This document shows positions 55,292 to 64,000 of a stretch of DNA of 64,000 nucleotides, one piece after another (the stretch's first letter is position 1; every line of letters starts with the position of its first letter). This DNA comes from Kytococcus schroeteri (GTDB taxonomy: Bacteria; Actinomycetota; Actinomycetes; Actinomycetales; Dermatophilaceae), in assembly GCF_042433515.1 (NCBI RefSeq), contig NZ_JBHLVH010000004.1, positions 239,766 to 303,765 of the forward strand. The letters are read 5' to 3'. Both the position numbers and the translations under genes were made by a program. The notes under the pieces were generated by a model. That model did no database searches, was not told the origin of the DNA, and was given only the letters and a program-made list of their open reading frames with translations.

Positions 55292-55842
55292 CGGCGGAAG
55301 GCCACGGGCTCGGCCACGAAGCGTTCCAGCACCTCGCGCTCGGTGGCGGTGAGGCGGCGCGGGCGGGCGGCCTCGAAGTCGTAGGTGACGATGGCGGTGC
55401 TCGCCCGCAGCGCCACCGTCAGGTCGGCGTCCGTGGGCACCGGGGCGTCGAGCGACACGGGCACCTCCCCGCCGGCCAGCGGGTGCTCGCTCAGCTCGTA
55501 CTCCACCGAGAAGCTGCCGCCGGACAGGCTGCCGATCCACATGTCCACCACCACCGGGGCGTACCGGAACTCCACCGGCCGCAGGTACTCCACCTTGTGC
55601 GAGGCCACGAGCAGCCCCGTGGACAGCGGGCTGGAGCCCTCGAACCACTCGTGCATGCCCTGCACGCGGGCGTCCTCCAGCAGCTGCAGGAAGGTCACGT
55701 TGTTGACGTGCCCGTAGGCGTCCATGTCCGACCAGCGCAGCGGCACGTTGAGGCGGTAGGGGCGCGGGCCGGCGGTGGTGGAGGCGTGCGTGGTGAGGTT
55801 GCCCGCGGTGGGGCGTCCCGGGGCGTTGCTGTGGGTGGTCAT
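55288..55842 (-). CDS. Acyl-CoA thioesterase (YbgC/4HBT hotdog fold)
   Basis: A 184-residue hotdog-fold protein. The active-site helix region is LRWSDMDAYGHVNNVTFLQLLEDAR, with the Asp in WSDMDAYGHVNN typical of YbgC/4-hydroxybenzoyl-CoA thioesterases. The first 30 residues are variable. I place the start at ATG 55842 because AACGAT lies 7 nt before it (leaderless), rather than at ATG 55851, which is inside that hexamer. The substrate acyl chain is not known. Confidence 0.85.
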   Translation of the reverse strand: MTTHSNAPGRPTAGNLTTHASTTAGPRPYRLNVPLRWSDMDAYGHVNNVTFLQLLEDARVQGMHEWFEGSSPLSTGLLVASHKVEYLRPVEFRYAPVVVDMWIGSLSGGSFSVEYELSEHPLAGGEVPVSLDAPVPTDADLTVALRASTAIVTYDFEAARPRRLTATEREVLERFVAEPVAFRR

Positions 55843-55849
55843 GCGCGCC

Positions 55850-55855
55850 ATCGTT
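55850..55855 (-). promoter_or_regulatory. -10 element, leaderless promoter of the thioesterase gene
   Basis: AACGAT (nAnnnT) on the minus strand, 7 nt before the ATG at 55842. The divergent tesB promoter lies about 50 bases away (TTGAGT at 55905-55910). Confidence 0.5.
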
Positions 55856-55916
55856 CCACCCGGGCGCGACAGCGCGGCGCCCGGGTGGGGCGGGCGAGGC
55901 GTGGTTGAGTGGCCCC

Positions 55917-56882
55917 GTGACGTCCCAGAACACCCCGCCCCGAGACGAGTCCACCCCCACCACCGGGAGCGAGCCGCCGGCCCCGATGGGGTCGAGCATG
56001 GGCCACCGCCAGACCGTGCACCTGCCCGAGGACCCCTTCGCGCAGCTGCTGGAGGTGCTCGACGTGCAGGCCCTGGGGGCCAACACCTTCATCGGCCAGA
56101 GCCAGCCGCAGCCCCAGGGGCGCGCGTTCGGCGGGCAGGTGCTGGCGCAGTGCGTCATGGCCGCCGGCCGCACCATGGACGGCCTGGACGAGCGCCGCAT
56201 CCACTCCCTGCACGCCTACTTCCTGCGCCCGGCCGACTCCACCCGGGAGATCCGCTTCGAGGTGGAGCGCCTCCGCGACGGCCGCTCCTTCTCCGCTCGC
56301 CGCGTGGCCGCCTACCAGGACGACCGGGTGGTGCTCTCCATGACCACGTCCTTCCAGGACCCGGCCGACGGCCTGGACCACCAGGAGCCGATGCCGGACG
56401 TTCCCGCCCCCGAGGAGCTGCCCTCCATCGCCGAGCTGCTGGCCGGCGTCGACGACCCGCGCGCGGCCTTCCTCACCCGGGGCCGCCCGGTGGACATGCG
56501 CTGGGTGGACGGCCCGCTCTACGGCCCGGACTTCGCCCGCGCCGACCACCAGAGCGTGTGGGTGCGCCTCACCGGCGCGCTGCCCACCGATCCGCTGCTC
56601 CACGCCGCCGCGAGCGCCTACCTCTCGGACTACACGCTGCTGGAGCCCGTGCTGCGCTGCCACGGCATCCCGTGGACCGACCGCCGCCTGCGCCCGGCCA
56701 GCCTCGACCACGTGATGTGGTTCCACCGCCGCCCGCGCCTGGACGGCTGGATGCTGTACACGCAGGCCTCCCCCTCGGCCCAGTCCGGCCGCGGGCTCGG
56801 CGTGGGGCGCCTGTTCCACGCCGACGGCACGCTCATGGCCTCGGTGGCCCAGGAGGGCATGGTGCGCATCAAGGAGGACTGA
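55917..56882 (+). CDS. tesB: Acyl-CoA thioesterase II
   Basis: A 321-residue double hotdog enzyme that hydrolyses medium- and long-chain acyl-CoA. TesB features: QPQPQGRAFGGQVLAQCV, IHSLHAYFLRPAD, RRVAAYQ, and SLDHVMWFHRR with GWMLYTQASPSAQSGRGL near the C-terminus. I take the GTG at 55917 as start because TTGAGT ends 6 nt before it. It is divergent from the hotdog thioesterase gene; two thioesterases side by side point to acyl-CoA turnover. Confidence 0.92.
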   Translation: MTSQNTPPRDESTPTTGSEPPAPMGSSMGHRQTVHLPEDPFAQLLEVLDVQALGANTFIGQSQPQPQGRAFGGQVLAQCVMAAGRTMDGLDERRIHSLHAYFLRPADSTREIRFEVERLRDGRSFSARRVAAYQDDRVVLSMTTSFQDPADGLDHQEPMPDVPAPEELPSIAELLAGVDDPRAAFLTRGRPVDMRWVDGPLYGPDFARADHQSVWVRLTGALPTDPLLHAAASAYLSDYTLLEPVLRCHGIPWTDRRLRPASLDHVMWFHRRPRLDGWMLYTQASPSAQSGRGLGVGRLFHADGTLMASVAQEGMVRIKED

Positions 56883-56885
56883 GCC

Positions 56886-57935
56886 TCAGCCCTCCCCCGG
56901 GACCTCCGGGTGGCCTCGCAGCGGCAGCGTCCGCGGCGAGGCCGCCGTGCGTCGGGCCCCCGTCCACGGGTCGGTCCAGGCCAGTTCACGGGCCAGCAGC
57001 TGCAGCGGGGTCGTGAAGTCCCCCGTCACCTGCTCGGTCTGCACCGGGTAGAGCGGGTCGCCCACGATGGGCAGGCCCAAGTGCGCCAGTTGGACGCGCA
57101 GCTGGTGGGTGCGCCCGGTGCGCGGGTGGAGGCGCAGCGCCGCCCGCCCGGCGGCCTCGTCCACCTCCACGGCCTCGATGCGGGTCTCCGCGTCGGGCGG
57201 GCCCGACACCACGGCCACCTGGTGGCTGCCGCGCCGCTTCACCAGGCGGTGGCGCTGCACGCCGAGGGCCCGCTCCACACGTTGCGCGAGACCCAGACCC
57301 TCGGTACCCGGCGCCACCGGCCACGGGGGCCGCTCCCCCGCGCCGGCCGCGGCCTCGTCGGAGGGCAGGGACACCACCGCCTCGTAGGTCTTGGCCACCT
57401 CACGGCGCTCGAACAGCTGCTGCAGGGGCGCCCGGGCCCCCGGCGTCCGCGCGCACAACAGCACCCCGGAGGTGAGACGGTCCAGCCGGTGCACCGGCAC
57501 CGCATCGGGGTGGGTCTGCTGCAGCCGGGCCACCACGGTCTGCTGCACGTGCACCCCGCGCGGGATGGTGGCCAGGAAGGGCGGCTTGTCCACGGCCACC
57601 CAGTGCTCGTCCTGCTGCAGCACCGGCAGCCCACCGGGCACCTCGGGCTCGACGGGGTGCGGGCGGTACAGCCACGCCACCCGGCGCCGGGGACCGGTGG
57701 GGAGGTACGCGGTGGTCTCGTCGGCCACCAGGCCCCGGGAGCCGGGCACACCGTCGTCGACCACCACCTCCCCGGCCGCGATGCCGGCGGCCACGAGCCC
57801 CGGCTGCCCTGTCACCTCCGCGAGCGCCTCGGCCACCGTGGCCCACGGACCACCCGGCGGGATGCGGACACGGGCGACGCCCACCCCCTCCCGCGGTGGC
57901 AGGGGGGATGGGCGTCGGCGCCGGGAACGGCTCAC
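56886..57935 (-). CDS. Pseudouridine synthase, RluA family
   Basis: A 349-residue rRNA/tRNA-type pseudouridine synthase. The catalytic Asp is in HRLDRLTSG; other family parts are AVDKPPFLATIPRG, KTYEAVV, RTGRTHQLRVQLAHLG and GDPLYP. The N-terminal ~90 residues form an S4-like/variable extension. The RNA target cannot be named. The GTG start abuts the ettA stop (TGA then GTG), so it is co-transcribed with ettA; a translation link is plausible. Confidence 0.92.
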   Translation of the reverse strand: MSRSRRRRPSPLPPREGVGVARVRIPPGGPWATVAEALAEVTGQPGLVAAGIAAGEVVVDDGVPGSRGLVADETTAYLPTGPRRRVAWLYRPHPVEPEVPGGLPVLQQDEHWVAVDKPPFLATIPRGVHVQQTVVARLQQTHPDAVPVHRLDRLTSGVLLCARTPGARAPLQQLFERREVAKTYEAVVSLPSDEAAAGAGERPPWPVAPGTEGLGLAQRVERALGVQRHRLVKRRGSHQVAVVSGPPDAETRIEAVEVDEAAGRAALRLHPRTGRTHQLRVQLAHLGLPIVGDPLYPVQTEQVTGDFTTPLQLLARELAWTDPWTGARRTAASPRTLPLRGHPEVPGEG

Positions 57936-59618
<1,683 letters not shown>

Positions 59619-59626
59619 GGCAGGTG

Positions 59627-59632
59627 AGTCTA
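59627..59632 (-). promoter_or_regulatory. -10 element, leaderless promoter of ettA
   Basis: TAGACT on the minus strand, 8 nt before the ATG at 59618; no Shine-Dalgarno. Confidence 0.55.
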
Positions 59633-59657
59633 GGCCGTGACGGGCCGAGGACGGACC

Positions 59658-59691
59658 CCGGTCGGGGCGCCCCCGCGGCCACCCCGACCGG
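59658..59691 (-). terminator. Terminator-like hairpin after ssb
   Basis: CCGGTCGGGG (59658-59667) pairs with CCCCGACCGG (59682-59691). It lies between ssb and the ettA promoter. Confidence 0.6.
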
Positions 59692-59719
59692 TCCCACCGG
59701 CCCGCCCTGCACCGGCCCC

Positions 59720-60283
59720 TCAGGCTGCGGCCCCCGCGGCGGCGGCCTCACGCTCCCCGGCCTGATCCGCGGTCGGCGCGGCCCCCTCCTGCGGGGCCTC
59801 CCCCGGCTCCGGCGGCACGAACACCGGCAGCGAGGCCTCGGGCAGCTCGCTGGTGGCCGTGACGGCCGCCGTGCGCAGCGCCCGCCGCTCCTCCTGGGTG
59901 TCCCCGGCCCGCGGCATCGGCGGGCTGGCCACCTTCACGAAGCAGGCCTGACCGCGGGCCAGGTCGTGGCCCACCGCGGTCGCCTCGAGCTCCACGGTGG
60001 TGCCCGAGCGCTCGTCGGTACTCCAGTCCTGGATGCGCAGCCGCCCGTGCACGATGACGGGCTGCCCCTTGGCCAGGGAGCGGAACAGGTTGACGGCCTG
60101 CTGGCGGAAGGCGCACACCGTCATCCAGTTGGTGGCCACGGTCTCCACCGCGCCGGTGGAACGGTCCACCCGGTTGACGTTCTGGGCCAGGCGGAAGGTG
60201 AGGAAGGGCGTACCGCTGCGCCCCTGCCTCAGCACCGGCTGGCTGGCCACGTTGCCGGTCACGGTCAGGTAGGTCTCGCTCAT
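59720..60283 (-). CDS. ssb: Single-stranded DNA-binding protein
   Basis: A 187-residue OB-fold protein (about 1-110; VTGNVASQPVLRQ and RFRLAQN-type strands with NWMTVCAFRQQAVNLFRSLA). The tail is Pro/Ala/Glu-rich and ends AAGAAA, so the usual acidic DDxPF-type tip that recruits replication partners is absent. This suggests a second, specialised SSB rather than the replicative one, which is commonly beside rpsF in actinobacteria. GGGAGAG precedes the ATG. Confidence 0.88.
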   Translation of the reverse strand: MSETYLTVTGNVASQPVLRQGRSGTPFLTFRLAQNVNRVDRSTGAVETVATNWMTVCAFRQQAVNLFRSLAKGQPVIVHGRLRIQDWSTDERSGTTVELEATAVGHDLARGQACFVKVASPPMPRAGDTQEERRALRTAAVTATSELPEASLPVFVPPEPGEAPQEGAAPTADQAGEREAAAAGAAA

Positions 60284-60338
60284 GGTCTCTCCCGGTGTCG
60301 GCCAGCCGGGGTGGCTGGCGGTGCGCCCACCGTGGCAA

Positions 60339-60375
60339 GGGCCCCGCCCCGTGCGTGGCGCACGGCGCGGGGCCC
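60339..60375 (-). terminator. Terminator after the GTPase pair
   Basis: Near-perfect inverted repeat of AGGGCCCCGCCCC with GCGGGGCCCT around GTGCG...CGCAC, 16 bases downstream of the second GTPase stop. Confidence 0.65.
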
Positions 60376-60390
60376 TGTGGACGAGTGGCG

Positions 60391-62067
60391 TCAGGCCAGG
60401 GCCGACCCCAGCAGCTCGCGGGTGCGGCGGTGCCGGTCGAGCACCTCCTGGACCGGGTCGAGCACGCGCTGCTGCGCCACCTCGCCCAGGGCGGTTTCGA
60501 GCTCGCGGGAGACCTGCCGGCGCCGTGCCCGCGCCCCGAACCCGGCGAGGAAGCGCGCGAGCAGGCCCAGCAGCAGCCCCAGCGAGAGGCCGCCCCCGAG
60601 CAGCCACACGGGCACCGGCAGCCAGCGCCACATCGGCGGGTCCCCCAGCGGGATGTGGAGGAAGCCCTCGCCCAGGCTCAACGCGGCCAGCCAGACCAGG
60701 CCCACCACGGCGACCAGGAGGAGCAGCCACTGCAGCACGCCCACCAGCGGCCACCACCAGCTGGAGCGCTGCTGCACCCCGGTGCGGCGCACGGCGGCGT
60801 CGAGCTCGTCGGAGAGCCGGTCGGCCGGGGGCACGGCGGCGTCCATCACGGCCTCGGCCCAACGGCGCGGCAGGCCCACCGAGGCGGCGTCGCCCACCTC
60901 GCGGCAGGCCAGGTCCACCGCCGAGGTGGCGGTGCGCGAGGCCCGCGGGATGGACGACCGGCCCTGCGCCGGCGTGTAGCCCGCCGCACCCGGGGTCCCC
61001 TCGCCGAGGCGCAGGCGCTTCAGCGGGTCCGGCGTGAGGTGGCGCACCCAGCGGGTCACCGGCCACCCGGTGGCGGCCGTCGCCCGGCGCAGGTGGTCAG
61101 CCTCCACGGCGCGCAGCACGGTGGGCACACCGGCGGCCCGGGCGAAGGCGGGCACCAGGCGGTCGTCCCCGGGCAGGGAGACCTCCGGCTCGCGCTCCCC
61201 CACCGAGTCCAGCAGCGACTCCGCGGAGGTGCGCACGTCGCCCAGCAGGCGGGCGCGCACGGCCCGCTTCTCGGCCACGATGCCGGCGAGCACGTCGCGC
61301 AGCGCGTCCAGCCCCAGCCCGGTGCGGGCCGAGACGGGCAGCACGCGCACGTCGTGCACCCCGTCGCGCTCCAGCAGGCCGGAGAGGTCGGCCACCACGG
61401 CCTCGCGGGCGTCCGGCGGCAGCAGGTCGGCCTGGTTGAGCACCACCACCATCACCGTGTCGTGGTGGCGGCGGGCCCGGATGTAGTCGTCGTGCATGCG
61501 GGCGTCGGCGTACTTCTGCGGGTCGGTGACCCACACGAAGAGGTCGGCCATCTCCAGCACCCGGTCGGCCTCGGCGTGGTGCGCGGTCTCGCGGGAGTCG
61601 AAGTCCGGCAGGTCCAGCAGCACCAGCCCGTCCAGGGCGCCCGGGGCGGTGCCGGAGTCGCCGTCGTCGGCCCGGTGGCGGTGGTGCACGCCGATCCAGT
61701 CGAGCACCTCCCCGGCCGGCTGGTCGCCCCACACCACGGCGGTGGTCGTCGACGTGGTGGGGCGGCGGACGCCGGGCTCGGTCACCTGCACCCCGGCGAG
61801 GGCGTTGGTGAGCGTGCTCTTGCCCGAGCCCGTCGCCCCGGCCAGCGCCACGATGGTGTGGTCCCCGGCCAGCGCGGTGCGCTCGTCAACCTTCCGGCTC
61901 ACCTCGCCGGCCCGGCCCGCCGCCAGCGGCTCCAGCTCGCGCCCGCCGGTGGACACGGCCTCGCGCAGGGCCAGGGCGCGCTCGCGCAGGTGGGTGCGCT
62001 GCGCCTCGCCGTCGGCCTGCGGGTCGGGCGCACCGTGGGTCCCCTCGCGGCGTCCCCAGCGGCTCAT
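60391..62067 (-). CDS. Dynamin-like GTPase, membrane associated (second of tandem pair)
   Basis: A 558-residue GTPase. G1 is GATGSGKST (about residue 77), G3 is DLPDFDS, and G4 is NQAD; RPTTSTT gives the G2 Thr. After the G domain there is a helical stalk, two transmembrane helices (about 435-460 and 478-505, WWWPLVGVLQWLLLLV region), and a C-terminal helix. Tandem adjacent membrane GTPases of this size resemble the DynA/DynB dynamin-like pair of Streptomyces; the assignment is inference. The ATG start overlaps the upstream gene stop (ATGA). Confidence 0.8.
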   Translation of the reverse strand: MSRWGRREGTHGAPDPQADGEAQRTHLRERALALREAVSTGGRELEPLAAGRAGEVSRKVDERTALAGDHTIVALAGATGSGKSTLTNALAGVQVTEPGVRRPTTSTTTAVVWGDQPAGEVLDWIGVHHRHRADDGDSGTAPGALDGLVLLDLPDFDSRETAHHAEADRVLEMADLFVWVTDPQKYADARMHDDYIRARRHHDTVMVVVLNQADLLPPDAREAVVADLSGLLERDGVHDVRVLPVSARTGLGLDALRDVLAGIVAEKRAVRARLLGDVRTSAESLLDSVGEREPEVSLPGDDRLVPAFARAAGVPTVLRAVEADHLRRATAATGWPVTRWVRHLTPDPLKRLRLGEGTPGAAGYTPAQGRSSIPRASRTATSAVDLACREVGDAASVGLPRRWAEAVMDAAVPPADRLSDELDAAVRRTGVQQRSSWWWPLVGVLQWLLLLVAVVGLVWLAALSLGEGFLHIPLGDPPMWRWLPVPVWLLGGGLSLGLLLGLLARFLAGFGARARRRQVSRELETALGEVAQQRVLDPVQEVLDRHRRTRELLGSALA

Positions 62068-63776
62068 CGCTGGGCCTCCACCTCGGCGGCCGCGGCCCGC
62101 AGGCGGGCGGCCACCTCGGGGGTGGCCCCCACCTCGTCCAGCACGGCGTCGTAGCGCGCCCGCTCGTCGGCCATGAGGGCGGTCACGCGCTCCTCCAGGT
62201 TGCGCCGGGCGGTCGCCGCCAGCGAACGCACCGCCTGGTCGCCGAAGATCGCCTCGAGCACGCGCTGGGCCACCACCGCCGACCCGCCGACGATGGCCAC
62301 CTCGCTGCCCAGCAGGGCACCACCGGTGGACGCGAACACCAGCACCATGAGCAGCACCCCGATGCCGTTGATGCCGAAGGCCAGGTAGCGGGCGGTGGCG
62401 CGCTTGCTGCCGGCCTGTCGGCGCACGAGCTCCAGCAGGTCACCCTGCCAGTCGTGCACCAGCTGCTGGCTGCGCTCCCGGGCCCCGGCGCCGGGACGGG
62501 CGAGCTCCGGGTGGCGCTCCAGCAGGGCCGCACCGGCGGGGTCGCCGCGCCAGGCCCGGGCGGTGACCGCCGCGGCGGCCTCCAGCTGGGACTCCAGCAA
62601 CTGGGCCGCCCCGTCCCCCAGGGCCTCCCCGAGGTCGTCGGTGGTCGCCGGACGGGGACGCCCGGTGACGAAGGCGGTGATGCGGTCGCGCAGGCGGCCC
62701 ACCCCGGCATCGAGCTGCTTGAACACCTCACCGGTGCCCACGAGCTCCTGCCACCGGGCCAGCACCTCACCGCGCAGCAGGGTGCCGTCGTCCATCGCCT
62801 CGGAGACCCGGTCCCGGGCATCCTCGTGGCCGCGACGGGCGTCCTCGCGCAGTCCCTCGACCACGGCCACCTGCTCGTCCACACCCTCGGCCACCTGCAG
62901 GGTGCGCCGGTGCAGCGAGGCCAGGGTGCCGGCCAGGGTGCGTCGGATGACCACCTGGCGGGCGTCGGCGTCGTCGGCCAGGGAGTTGAGCCAGGAGCGC
63001 AGCGGCAGCACCTCCTCGGCCGGCAGCAGCCCCTCGGCGGTCAGGTGCGCCTCGGGCACGGAGAACACCGGCGCGTCGCCCAGGCCCTGCTCGCGCAGCA
63101 TCGCCGAGAAGTCGGTGCGCACCTCCTCCATGACCCCCTCGGGCACACGGTCCAGCACCAGGGCCACCGAAGTGCCGCGCTCAGCGGCCTGCAGCAGCAT
63201 CTGCCAGGGCACGGCGTCGGCGTAGCGCGCGGCGGTGGTGACGAAGACCCACAGGTCCGCCGCGCCCAGCAGCTGGCGGGCGAGGTCGCGGTTGGCCTGC
63301 ACCACGGAGTCGATATCGGGAGCGTCCAGCAGCGCCAGGCCGGGGCGCAGCGTGCGCGACTCCACGAGGCGCACGGCACCGGCGTCCCCGTCGCCGCCCT
63401 CGCCCCCGGTGGTGCGCGCCAGCTCCGGCAGCACGCGGTCGGTGGTGAACCAGCCGGCGTCACTCGGGTGGTGGATGAGCACGGAGGCCCGGGTGGTGGG
63501 ACGCAGCACGCCGCTGCGGGTCACCGTGTCGCCCAGCAGGGAGTTCACCAGGGTGGACTTGCCGGCGCCGGTGGACCCGCCGACCACGCACAGCAGCGGG
63601 GCGTCCAGCGCCTGCAGGCGCGGCAGGGCGTAGTCGTCCAGCTGGCGCAACAGCTGTCCCCGCTGGTCGCGGGCCGCCACCGCACCCGGTGCCTCCACGG
63701 GGAACCGGGCGTCGGCCACCGCCGCGCGCAGGTCGGTCACGGCATCGAGCAGTTCTGGGTCCACACGCTCAGTCAC
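62064..63776 (-). CDS. Dynamin-like GTPase, membrane associated (first of tandem pair)
   Basis: A 570-residue GTPase. G1 is GGSTGAGKST (about residue 65), G2 RPTTRAS, G3 DAPDIDS; the G4 position reads VLDRVP rather than NKxD, so guanine specificity may be altered. The middle is a long helical stalk, with two transmembrane helices near 465-515 (FGINGIGVLLMVLVF and VAIVGGSAVVAQRV). GTG at 63776 lies 7 nt after TAGTCT, so it is leaderless; the in-frame longer ATG start at 63836 would lie inside the tRNA-Arg. It is coupled to its partner. Confidence 0.8.
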   Translation of the reverse strand: MTERVDPELLDAVTDLRAAVADARFPVEAPGAVAARDQRGQLLRQLDDYALPRLQALDAPLLCVVGGSTGAGKSTLVNSLLGDTVTRSGVLRPTTRASVLIHHPSDAGWFTTDRVLPELARTTGGEGGDGDAGAVRLVESRTLRPGLALLDAPDIDSVVQANRDLARQLLGAADLWVFVTTAARYADAVPWQMLLQAAERGTSVALVLDRVPEGVMEEVRTDFSAMLREQGLGDAPVFSVPEAHLTAEGLLPAEEVLPLRSWLNSLADDADARQVVIRRTLAGTLASLHRRTLQVAEGVDEQVAVVEGLREDARRGHEDARDRVSEAMDDGTLLRGEVLARWQELVGTGEVFKQLDAGVGRLRDRITAFVTGRPRPATTDDLGEALGDGAAQLLESQLEAAAAVTARAWRGDPAGAALLERHPELARPGAGARERSQQLVHDWQGDLLELVRRQAGSKRATARYLAFGINGIGVLLMVLVFASTGGALLGSEVAIVGGSAVVAQRVLEAIFGDQAVRSLAATARRNLEERVTALMADERARYDAVLDEVGATPEVAARLRAAAAEVEAQR

Positions 63777-63783
63777 GGTGGAC

Positions 63784-63789
63784 AGACTA
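63784..63789 (-). promoter_or_regulatory. -10 element, leaderless promoter of the GTPase pair
   Basis: TAGTCT on the minus strand, 7 nt before the GTG at 63776, and between it and tRNA-Arg. Confidence 0.6.
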
Positions 63790-63809
63790 GGCGCGGCGGC
63801 CCCCTCGGG

Positions 63810-63882
63810 CGCCCCCGGCGCGATTCGAACGCGCAACCATCGGATTAGAAGGCCGGTGCTCTGTCCATTGAGCTACGGGGGC
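63810..63882 (-). tRNA. tRNA-Arg (anticodon UCU)
   Basis: A 73-nt cloverleaf without CCA: acceptor GCCCCCG/CGGGGGC, D-arm GCTCAATGGACAGAGC, T-arm GCGCG-TTCGAAT-CGCGC, anticodon TCT in loop CTTCTAA. The anticodon stem CCGGC/TCCGA pairs only at the three inner-middle positions; the outer 27:43 (C:A) and inner 31:39 (C:U) are mismatched. It decodes AGA/AGG, rare in this genome. It lies between the GTPase pair and the IS481-like fragment. Confidence 0.88.
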
Positions 63883-63883
63883 T

Positions 63884-63921
63884 CGCACCGGCCCACCCGA
63901 GGCGGGTCCCCGGCCGGTGCG
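63884..63921. terminator. Hairpin between tRNA-Arg and the transposase end
   Basis: CGCACCGGCC (63884-63893) with GGCCGGTGCG (63912-63921). It could terminate the transposase transcript before the tRNA, or be part of the insertion's flank. Confidence 0.45.
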
Positions 63922-63931
63922 GGCGGTCAGT

Positions 63932-64000
63932 CTAGGTGTGATGTCCAGCCAGGTTGTTGAGGCGGCTGACTGGCGGGGCTCCGATCGCGGAGTGGACCCG
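63932..64000 (-). mobile_element. IS481-like transposase, extreme C-terminus (runs off right edge)
   Basis: The last 22 codons before TAG (63932-63934) read RVHSAIGAPPVSRLNNLAG then HHT. H-S/T-A-[IL]-G..PP.SR..N is the end of IS481 family DDE transposases. No inverted terminal repeat could be confirmed; TGTGATGTCC after the stop codon is a candidate end. Only this edge fragment is visible, so it may be complete outside the window. Confidence 0.65.

Overview
The window is about 64 kb of very GC-rich (roughly 70% or more by eye) actinobacterial chromosome. Gene dress suggests the order Micrococcales: a DUF222/13E12-type HNH protein, a folC-DUF4233-ndk neighbourhood, an Rv2466c-like DsbA-fold protein, a MT0933-like small protein, an actinobacterial clpP1-clpP2-clpX cluster and a translational ileS T-box. 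The species cannot be fixed from sequence alone. Nearly all of it is dense core genome. The only mobile DNA is the last 22 codons of an IS481-like transposase at the right edge.

Layout. 1-6.7 kb: partial DUF222 protein, thioredoxin/TPR protein, thiamine-binding protein, thiolase, methylmalonyl-CoA epimerase, AI-2E-type membrane protein, an assembly gap inside a terminator hairpin, and RNase J. 6.9-11.1 kb: a biotin operon bioA-bioF-bioD followed by a broken cytochrome P450. 11.2-15.8 kb: thyA, a Nudix-dihydrofolate reductase fusion, a HIT protein, a PhzF protein, a drastically shortened selenium-binding protein, and a membrane protein coupled to it. 15.9-25.4 kb: MFS exporter, the phenylacetyl-CoA epoxidase operon paaABCDE, a membrane acyltransferase, and cstA-ybdD (pyruvate/peptide uptake type). 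25.5-34 kb: pnp, rpsO, the elongasome operon mreB-mreC-mreD-mrdA, and ndk. 34.1-43.2 kb: uppP, DUF4233, folC and ileS (leftward, with a T-box leader), and valS divergent. 43.3-48.9 kb: C39-like protein, clpX, clpP2, clpP1, trigger factor with an odd histone-H1-like repeat tail, tRNA-Pro and tRNA-Gly. 49-64 kb: small stress-type protein, rpiB, DsbA-like protein, pepN, mscS, truncated haemoglobin, two thioesterases, a pseudouridine synthase, ettA, ssb, two tandem dynamin-like GTPases, tRNA-Arg and the transposase end.

Themes. (1) Operons are tightly coupled by ATGA, GTGA or TGATG stop/start overlaps. (2) At least fourteen genes have an nAnnnT -10 hexamer 6-8 nt before the start codon and mostly no Shine-Dalgarno, so they are probably leaderless; this also fixes several starts. 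(3) Two genes have lost internal segments while both ends survive: the P450 (with a frameshift) and the selenium-binding protein (in frame). With a 40-N gap nearby, they may be real decay or an assembly problem. (4) The most unusual intact architectures are the Nudix-DHFR fusion beside thyA and the 42-residue Lys/Ala repeats on trigger factor. I did not find a CRISPR array, prophage, defence island or biosynthetic cluster beyond biotin.
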